From assembly GCA_003417655.1 (NCBI GenBank), contig QVMW01000001.1, positions 248,001 to 312,000 of the forward strand: a stretch of DNA of 64,000 bases, in the 5' to 3' direction. The notes beneath the pieces were generated by a model, which was not told the DNA's origin, searched no databases, and saw only the letters and a program-made list of their open reading frames with translations. Shown piece after piece: positions 58,915 to 64,000 of this stretch (position 1 is its first letter; the number at the start of each line of letters is the position of its first letter). The position numbers were made by a program, and so were the translations under genes. Source of the stretch: Rhodobacteraceae bacterium 63075 (GTDB lineage: Bacteria; Pseudomonadota; Alphaproteobacteria; Rhodobacterales; Rhodobacteraceae).

Positions 58915-61900
58915 TCATTCTACCTTCAAGGCCCTCTCGAGCGTGTCTTCATAAAGCGCGGCATTCTTCTGCACGGTCCAGCCGTTTGCAAGGTCTTTCA
59001 GGGCGTTCTTGGCCAGCTTGCGGCGCAGGGCGGCGTCTTCGATCACCCGCGTGAGGGCCCTTTTCCAACCCTCGGTTGTATTGTCGGTCAACAGGCAGTT
59101 TTCCTCGTGCCGGGCCACGCGCCTGTATTCGGGATTGTCCGAACAGACGATGGCCGTGTTCAGCGCGGCGTATTCCTTGAATTTCAGGTTGCTCTTGGAG
59201 CGGTTGAACGAGGTATCGGCCAGCGGGATGATGGCGATGTCCCAGAAGGCGACTTTCTGTATCCAGTCGACGAAGTTCAGATAGCTACGATCTCGCGGCA
59301 GACCTTTGCGCTTGCCGAAGAGCGTCGGTGCATCCTGGAAGGCACCGATGATCTGGACTTCGATGTCATGGGTGCTTTCAAGCGACGTGATGGCGTCCCG
59401 GACGATCAGCATGTCCTCAGCGTGCTCGGGTTTGCCGACATATCCCAGTCGAATAGGTCCCTCGTCCCGCGGCGCTGGCATGACCCCGCCCTCCGGCAGC
59501 CAGAGTTTTTCGTCTATGTAGTTTGGCACCACATTGATCTTCGAGGCATAGGTGGACATGACAGAGGCCAGATGTTCGGTGCTGACCGTGATCAGATCAG
59601 CCTCCTCGGCATAGGCATGAACGCGCGCGCGCAAGGCGTCCGTGTCTTCGCCATAGCCGCGGTCCTTGAGGGATTGACCGTCGAGCAGATCATCATCCAG
59701 CTCGTAGATCAGCCGGCCGCCGCGCGCCCTCCAGGCCTCGGCCCAGGGGCCGAAGCTGTCGCGGAAGCCAGGCAGAAGATCGCGTTGCAGGATCGCCACA
59801 TCCGCCGAGCCCGGCTCGGGCAGCGTGCCGTCATGCAGAATGCTGGTCTCCCAGCGTCTGGCCAGGGCGTCCTGGCGGTAGGGGCAAAGGAGCCGGACAT
59901 ATCCGGATCCGGTTATTTGCAAGTGATCCGTTCCCCTGAGCCCCGGCACGAGCACCACCTTCGGTCTGACAGGGTCGGGGTGTTTGCTGCGCCGCGCGGC
60001 GAGCGCCGGGGCGAATGTGAGAAGCTCGCTCATGGCGGCGCGGCGTGGCGAGTAGCGCGATGCGGTGCGCATGGCATGCAGCTGCATCCGGCCAAGGCGG
60101 GGGCGGTCTTGCAGAAGATCGGTGAGAAGGGCGTGACACGCCTCGACATCGTGCGTATCGGCCACCAGCGCATTGACCTTGTGAAGCGCATATTCATCGC
60201 CGCCACCCTCCTGCGGCACGAGGGGCACTGTCGCACAGGCCATCGCTTCGAGGCTCGTGCGGCCGAAGGCCTGGTAATCCGACAGGTCGATGAAAATGTC
60301 CGACCGGCGCAACACGTCGGCGACTTGCGGCCTTGTCAGCACCCCGTGATTGGTGAAGTCGAAATCCTGTTCAAGAGCCTTGAAATCCTCGGCCTCGCTG
60401 TCACAACCGAAGATCCGGATATCGACATGGTCACCGTGACTCGCCTTGAGCCGGGCCAGAAGCTCCATGGTGCGCCCGGCCCCGCGCCGGGGCGTGCCGG
60501 GCCGGACCATCGCGCTGATGCAGATCCGGCTCTGGTCCTTCCCGGCGCAGATCTCGGGGTGATAGACGTCATGGTCGAGACTGGGTTCGACCTTGTGCAC
60601 CTCGACACCGTGCCGCGACTCGATCTGCTGGCGGATCCAGTCGGTCTTTGCCATGAGAAGCGCATGGGGAATCAAGGCATAGGAGGCGTTGGCCTCGTTC
60701 CAGTTCTCCGAGCCCTTTTCGAAGAACATCGGTTCGTAATCCTGCGTGTAGTAGACAGGCAGGATCCAGGGACAGTGCTTGACGACATGTTCGAGCAGGG
60801 CGACCGAGGAATAGATCGTCGCGATCACCACGTCGAAGGCCTGTGCCGTGGCGACGATGTTTTCTTCCTGAAACCCGATGAAAAGAGTGTCTACGTCAGG
60901 AATATCGCGATAGTCGGTCACGTATTTGAAGTAGTGCTGATCTCGCACGGCGACCTTCGCATCGACACCGAGCTTGCGCATCGCCGCCGCTTCCTGAACC
61001 ACCGAATGCGCCCCGCCGCCGCCGCCGCCGACCGGCAGCAAAAAGAGCACCTTTTGCCGCAGCACCCAGTTCGTGGTTTCCGCTGGCAGTGCCTCGGTGG
61101 AGTTGCCGAGAGTCTGAACGACGCCCCTGCGCACAAGATCCATCGCCCGAAGATTGGCAACCTTCTGTGCCAGCGCCTCGAACCTGCCGGCCCCGTGCTT
61201 TTCGCGGATCGCGGCGGAGCCGGCCTTGGAGAGCGCATCCCGCCGCTCCTTTCCGAAACTCTTCGACTTGGCGTGTAAGACATAGGTGTCATCAGCAAAG
61301 GCCAGGGCAAAGCCGGCATCCTGTGCGCGGATGCAGAAATCGTTCTCCTCGCCATAGCCCGTGGGGAAGGTGCCCTCGTCCATGTAGCCGATCGCGTCCA
61401 GAACCTCCCGCCGGATCATGAAGCAGAAGCCGTTCACGAAGGGGCTGCGCGGATAGATATGGCGGCTGGCGTGTTGCACCGCCCCGGCCATGTCGTCAGG
61501 GCTCATGCCCTGCGGCAGGCTGTTGACCGCGAAGCCGCCCTCTTCGGCCATGAGCACCGGCACGTTCTGCCAGCTTGCGGCGTTGGACAGCGGGCCGGTG
61601 ATGCCGATCTCGGGCGATGAGCGCATGCAACGCACCAGCCCGTCGATCCAGCCCGGGGTCACGATCGTATCGCTGTTGAGCGTGACGACATAGGGCGCAT
61701 CGGAGGCCTTGAGCCCGGTATTCACGGCCCTGGTATAGCCCAGGTTGCCGTCGTGTTCGATCAGCTCGAAGGTGACGGTCTCGCTGCCCATGTCGGCGCA
61801 GGCCGCGCGCAGCCACTGGGAGGTTTCGCTGTCCGAGCCGTCATTGATGACCAGCACCCGCAGCTTGAAATCGGACGGGTGTCTTTCCAGCGACGCAAGG

Positions 61901-62286
61901 CAGGCCTGGACATCTTCGAGCGCATTGAAGACCGGGACGACCACGTCGACGCGGGACTGGTAGGCCAGCTCATTCGGGCCTGCGTCGGGTTCGGCCCGCT
62001 CCGGCATGGGGCTGCGGCCCTCGCCGCGCCCGAAACACTCGAAATGCACGAGCGGATTGTCGCCGCGCGCGGCCACGTCGAGATAGGTCGCGATATAGGC
62101 GGCCCCGTCGAAATCGGGCCCGGGCGAGCGGCCCAGCCGCCCCCCGATCCGCAAGTAATGCTCGGCGGCGTCGAGGCCGATGAGGGGCACATCGGGATAG
62201 GCCGATTCATAGAATTCGGCATCGAAGAACGCGCTCTCGCGTATGATATCCAACTGGTTTTGTTGCACTGGGGAAAAACTCGTCAT
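58915..62286 (-). CDS. Three-module glycosyltransferase (GT2 plus two GT-B modules)
   Basis: 1123 residues from ATG 62286. The N-terminus has two related units (AYPDVP...HYLRIGGRLGRSP and TYLDVA...HFECFGRGEGRSP). Module 1, GT2, about 113-345: VVVPVFNALEDV, VINDGSDSET, LNSDTIVTPGWIDGL, TGYGEENDFCIRA. Module 2, GT4-like, about 411-755: FLLPVGGGGGGAHSVVQE, SAMVRPGTPRRG, AFGRTSLEAMACATVPLVP. Module 3, about 775-1110: IYELDDDLLDG, IRLGYVGKPEHAEDML, KSNLKFKEYAALNTAIVCS. It could build a whole repeat unit by itself. A run of six Gly in module 2 is unusual. Confidence 0.9.
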   Translation of the reverse strand: MTSFSPVQQNQLDIIRESAFFDAEFYESAYPDVPLIGLDAAEHYLRIGGRLGRSPGPDFDGAAYIATYLDVAARGDNPLVHFECFGRGEGRSPMPERAEPDAGPNELAYQSRVDVVVPVFNALEDVQACLASLERHPSDFKLRVLVINDGSDSETSQWLRAACADMGSETVTFELIEHDGNLGYTRAVNTGLKASDAPYVVTLNSDTIVTPGWIDGLVRCMRSSPEIGITGPLSNAASWQNVPVLMAEEGGFAVNSLPQGMSPDDMAGAVQHASRHIYPRSPFVNGFCFMIRREVLDAIGYMDEGTFPTGYGEENDFCIRAQDAGFALAFADDTYVLHAKSKSFGKERRDALSKAGSAAIREKHGAGRFEALAQKVANLRAMDLVRRGVVQTLGNSTEALPAETTNWVLRQKVLFLLPVGGGGGGAHSVVQEAAAMRKLGVDAKVAVRDQHYFKYVTDYRDIPDVDTLFIGFQEENIVATAQAFDVVIATIYSSVALLEHVVKHCPWILPVYYTQDYEPMFFEKGSENWNEANASYALIPHALLMAKTDWIRQQIESRHGVEVHKVEPSLDHDVYHPEICAGKDQSRICISAMVRPGTPRRGAGRTMELLARLKASHGDHVDIRIFGCDSEAEDFKALEQDFDFTNHGVLTRPQVADVLRRSDIFIDLSDYQAFGRTSLEAMACATVPLVPQEGGGDEYALHKVNALVADTHDVEACHALLTDLLQDRPRLGRMQLHAMRTASRYSPRRAAMSELLTFAPALAARRSKHPDPVRPKVVLVPGLRGTDHLQITGSGYVRLLCPYRQDALARRWETSILHDGTLPEPGSADVAILQRDLLPGFRDSFGPWAEAWRARGGRLIYELDDDLLDGQSLKDRGYGEDTDALRARVHAYAEEADLITVSTEHLASVMSTYASKINVVPNYIDEKLWLPEGGVMPAPRDEGPIRLGYVGKPEHAEDMLIVRDAITSLESTHDIEVQIIGAFQDAPTLFGKRKGLPRDRSYLNFVDWIQKVAFWDIAIIPLADTSFNRSKSNLKFKEYAALNTAIVCSDNPEYRRVARHEENCLLTDNTTEGWKRALTRVIEDAALRRKLAKNALKDLANGWTVQKNAALYEDTLERALKVE

Positions 62287-62434
62287 TGATACGGACCTGA
62301 ACTGGGATAACTTCTGATGCGAGATTGCACAACTTATTCGGGTTTTCCATGGGGAATTCGCGTGGATACTCGTCGGGTTGAGAAGATAAGTTAAAACCGA
62401 TACCTGAGGCTGTGAATAGTTCTGGAGAAGCCGC

Positions 62435-62575
62435 ATGCCGTTTGCCGAGAAGATTTTTTACGAGCATGAGGCTAATGCCATATCCGGTCGATGGATGACC
62501 GCAGCTGGACCGCTTTTTGCTATCGGGTCGAGCTCACGCGCGATTCGTCCTGAGCAGGGCAAGAAGTATAAATGA
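62435..62575 (+). CDS. Small ORF, 46 codons, coupled to the SAM methyltransferase
   Basis: ATG 62435 is 7 nt after GGAG (in TCTGGAGAAG). It encodes 46 residues beginning MPFAEKIFYEHEANAISGRW and ends in TGA overlapping the next ATG (ATGA). No known domain. It may be a true small gene, a translational coupler, or the original N-terminus of the methyltransferase cut off by a frameshift, since its last residues (GKKYK) lead into a protein whose own start is abrupt. Confidence 0.5.
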   Translation: MPFAEKIFYEHEANAISGRWMTAAGPLFAIGSSSRAIRPEQGKKYK

Positions 62576-63261
62576 GCATTGATCTTTCCAAGTATGATTT
62601 TGTCGATTTCGGCTGTTCCGCTGGCGGCTCCATGGAATTTGCCAAGAAACATTGGGGCTACGACAACGGCATCGGAATTGATATCGATCCGCGAAAAGTC
62701 GAGAAAACCAGAGCTCTTGGCTTCAATGCCGAAATCGCCGATCTGACAAAGCCCATGAGTTTTTCGGGCAAGGCGCGGTTTTCCATCCTCGCGCATGTTC
62801 TGGAGCATATACCCAATGCCCGAATGGCTGCCCAGATCATGCGAACGGCGGCGATGATCTCGTCGGAATTCATCCTCATAAGGCAACCCTGGTTCGACAG
62901 CGACGGCCCGCTGGCGCAGAAGGGGCTGAAGCTATACTGGTCGGACTGGGATGGCCACACCAACCACATGAGCAGCCTGCAACTCTATCTGCCACTCAAG
63001 CGAATGCAGGACGAGGGATTGATCAGTGCATTTTCCATCTGGGGGAACACGCCGGTAAAGGGATCCGGCGACTCTGTCGTCGTGCCCCTGGACAGTCCAC
63101 TGGACAGACATCACTACGATCCCGAAACGGACATGCCCAAAGCTGATATCGAGTTCGATTTCCCGTGCTATCGAGAAGTCATGGCCTATGTTTCCGTGTC
63201 AGGCACGATCGACCCGGCTGTGCTGCCCGGTCCCTTCACGGTCGCCACGCGCTTGATCTGA
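62572..63261 (+). CDS. Class I SAM-dependent methyltransferase
   Basis: 229 residues. SAM motif I VDFGCSAGGSMEFAKKHWG, acidic end of strand 2 GIDIDPRKVEKTRALGF, and SILAHVLEHIPNAR as the post-I segment. Resembles small-molecule or sugar methyltransferases of surface-polysaccharide loci. It starts very close to motif I (residue 10), so the N-terminal helix normally before the fold is missing or supplied by the coupled small ORF. Divergent from the large glycosyltransferase gene. Confidence 0.85.
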   Translation: MSIDLSKYDFVDFGCSAGGSMEFAKKHWGYDNGIGIDIDPRKVEKTRALGFNAEIADLTKPMSFSGKARFSILAHVLEHIPNARMAAQIMRTAAMISSEFILIRQPWFDSDGPLAQKGLKLYWSDWDGHTNHMSSLQLYLPLKRMQDEGLISAFSIWGNTPVKGSGDSVVVPLDSPLDRHHYDPETDMPKADIEFDFPCYREVMAYVSVSGTIDPAVLPGPFTVATRLI

Positions 63262-63306
63262 GCCGTGGCAGCCCCGGGAAGGCGCTGGCCTCCCCGGGGC
63301 GGGCGA

Positions 63307-64000
63307 TCAGCTCACGATGGCCCTGTCCTGCACGCGCCGCCAGTCGGTTCCGTCTGAGAAGGCCATGGTCGCGCCGCCTGTCTCGTCGCTGACGAAGATC
63401 ATCGCGCCTGCGCCGAGCGTGCTGGCGGAAGGCAGGGTCGCGACGGTGTAGGAGGCGGTCTTGATCGCTCCGCTGACCGTGACGACATCCTCCTTGGCCT
63501 CGAGCCACCGGTTTGCCCCGCTGTCTGTCGGTCCGCACAGGGCGATCGCGTCATTCTCGAACGTGACTTGAACCTCGACATTGTCGCCATTGTCCACGGC
63601 GAGAAAGCGGCGGTTCCCGCTGTCGGACTTGAAGCGCAACTGCATCGCGCCGCCATCGTCGCTCTCGAGAACGGCAAGCTGGGTGCCACTTCCCACAGTG
63701 TAGAATCGGGTAAACACATTGGGCGGCAGCGCGCCCACTCCGACATTCCCGGTGTCCTTGTCGATGACGAGAGCCTCCGTCCAGGCCGTGCCGTCGGGCG
63801 AGACCTTGAGCGACCAGTCGTCGTTTCCGGCAAGGCCCATCTCGGCATGTCCGTTCCAGCCGGTCTGAAACAGAAGGCTTGCGGTGTCCGGGGAGGCGGC
63901 CTTGTTGATCTTGAGCTGGTGGCCGCCGCCGTCATGGGTCAGCAGCGTGGCCTCCGAGGCGACGGCCAGTCTGTTGATGCTGTCGGCATCGGTGTTGATT
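63307..64000 (-). CDS. DUF2793-type protein, N-terminus outside the window
   Basis: At least 231 residues, reading in from the right edge and ending at TGA 63307. Sequence features: KINKAASPDTASLLFQTGWNG, AEMGLAGNDDWSLKVSPDGTAW, GNVGVGALPPNVF, and a C-terminal PSASTLGAGAMIFVSDETGG...FSDGTDWRRV. This matches my memory of the C-terminal half of DUF2793 proteins of Rhodobacterales prophages and gene transfer agents, where they act as fibre-like proteins. The assignment is by pattern only. No other phage gene is in the window. Confidence 0.7.
   Translation of the reverse strand, partial: INTDADSINRLAVASEATLLTHDGGGHQLKINKAASPDTASLLFQTGWNGHAEMGLAGNDDWSLKVSPDGTAWTEALVIDKDTGNVGVGALPPNVFTRFYTVGSGTQLAVLESDDGGAMQLRFKSDSGNRRFLAVDNGDNVEVQVTFENDAIALCGPTDSGANRWLEAKEDVVTVSGAIKTASYTVATLPSASTLGAGAMIFVSDETGGATMAFSDGTDWRRVQDRAIVS

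Noticed and set aside
58792..61278. 828-codon open frame on the plus strand inside the large glycosyltransferase gene
   Set aside because: Antisense shadow of a gene with clear catalytic motifs; no family resemblance and no start signal.
62290..62434. AACTTAT/ATAAGTT pair and TTGAGA-N17-TACCTG as promoter of the small ORF
   Set aside because: The -10 match is poor and the repeat arms are about 50 bp apart; not strong enough to annotate.

Overview
The window reads as chromosome of a high-GC marine alphaproteobacterium of the Rhodobacterales (roseobacter type). The grounds are the Rhodobacter-like petABC operon (Rieske N-terminus [16 protein letters not shown]), a split methionine synthase, RTX proteins with a shared C-terminal secretion tail, a DUF2793-type protein at the right edge, and dense operons with ATGA stop/start overlaps. 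No rRNA operon, integrase, transposase or CRISPR array was seen; one tRNA gene (Lys, TTT) is present.

Left part (1-25 kb). A divergent cluster (tripartite tricarboxylate transporter binding protein; MarR regulator, sulfatase, metallo-beta-lactamase hydrolase) has two GTTG-N6-CAAC operators 21 bp apart between its arms. Housekeeping genes follow: dapB, rbfA, a phosphodiester glycosidase-like gene, truB, the tungstate importer tupBCA, pxpA, dapA, a soluble lytic transglycosylase, mnmD and a divergent FAD oxidoreductase. UDP-glucose dehydrogenase and a WbpM/CapD-like sugar dehydratase come next; the latter has a promoter embedded in a 10-bp inverted repeat. Then come a class II aldolase, a VOC protein, AMP nucleosidase, an HU protein, two transporters and aroC. 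One multi-hairpin intergenic element occurs twice, inverted (9.7 and 19.9 kb).

Middle (25-41.5 kb). A TPP riboswitch controls thiBPQ through what looks like a 15-codon leader ORF coupled to thiB. After a small Cys/His-rich exported protein and a cytochrome c come petABC (with terminator), a two-gene methionine synthase (homocysteine module, then pterin/B12/reactivation module), a GST gene, a 404-bp gap holding a 137-bp unit bounded by perfect 18-bp inverted repeats, the operon dapF-mtaB-GST-paiB, and tRNA-Lys.

Right part (41.5-64 kb) is an accessory cell-surface region. It holds a sulfotransferase; two divergent RTX proteins (an M10 zinc peptidase with a short exported protein gene 2 nt upstream, and a propeller-like RTX protein); manC; four single-domain glycosyltransferase genes; an ABC polysaccharide exporter (kpsM divergent from kpsE-kpsT); a sulfotransferase fused to a coiled coil; a three-module glycosyltransferase of about 1120 residues; a small ORF coupled to a SAM methyltransferase; and a truncated DUF2793-type gene. 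Together with ugd and the dehydratase at 15-19 kb this suggests a sulfated, mannose- and uronate-containing capsule. No outer-membrane export protein, KpsC/KpsS or type I secretion genes are in view, so those functions must lie elsewhere.
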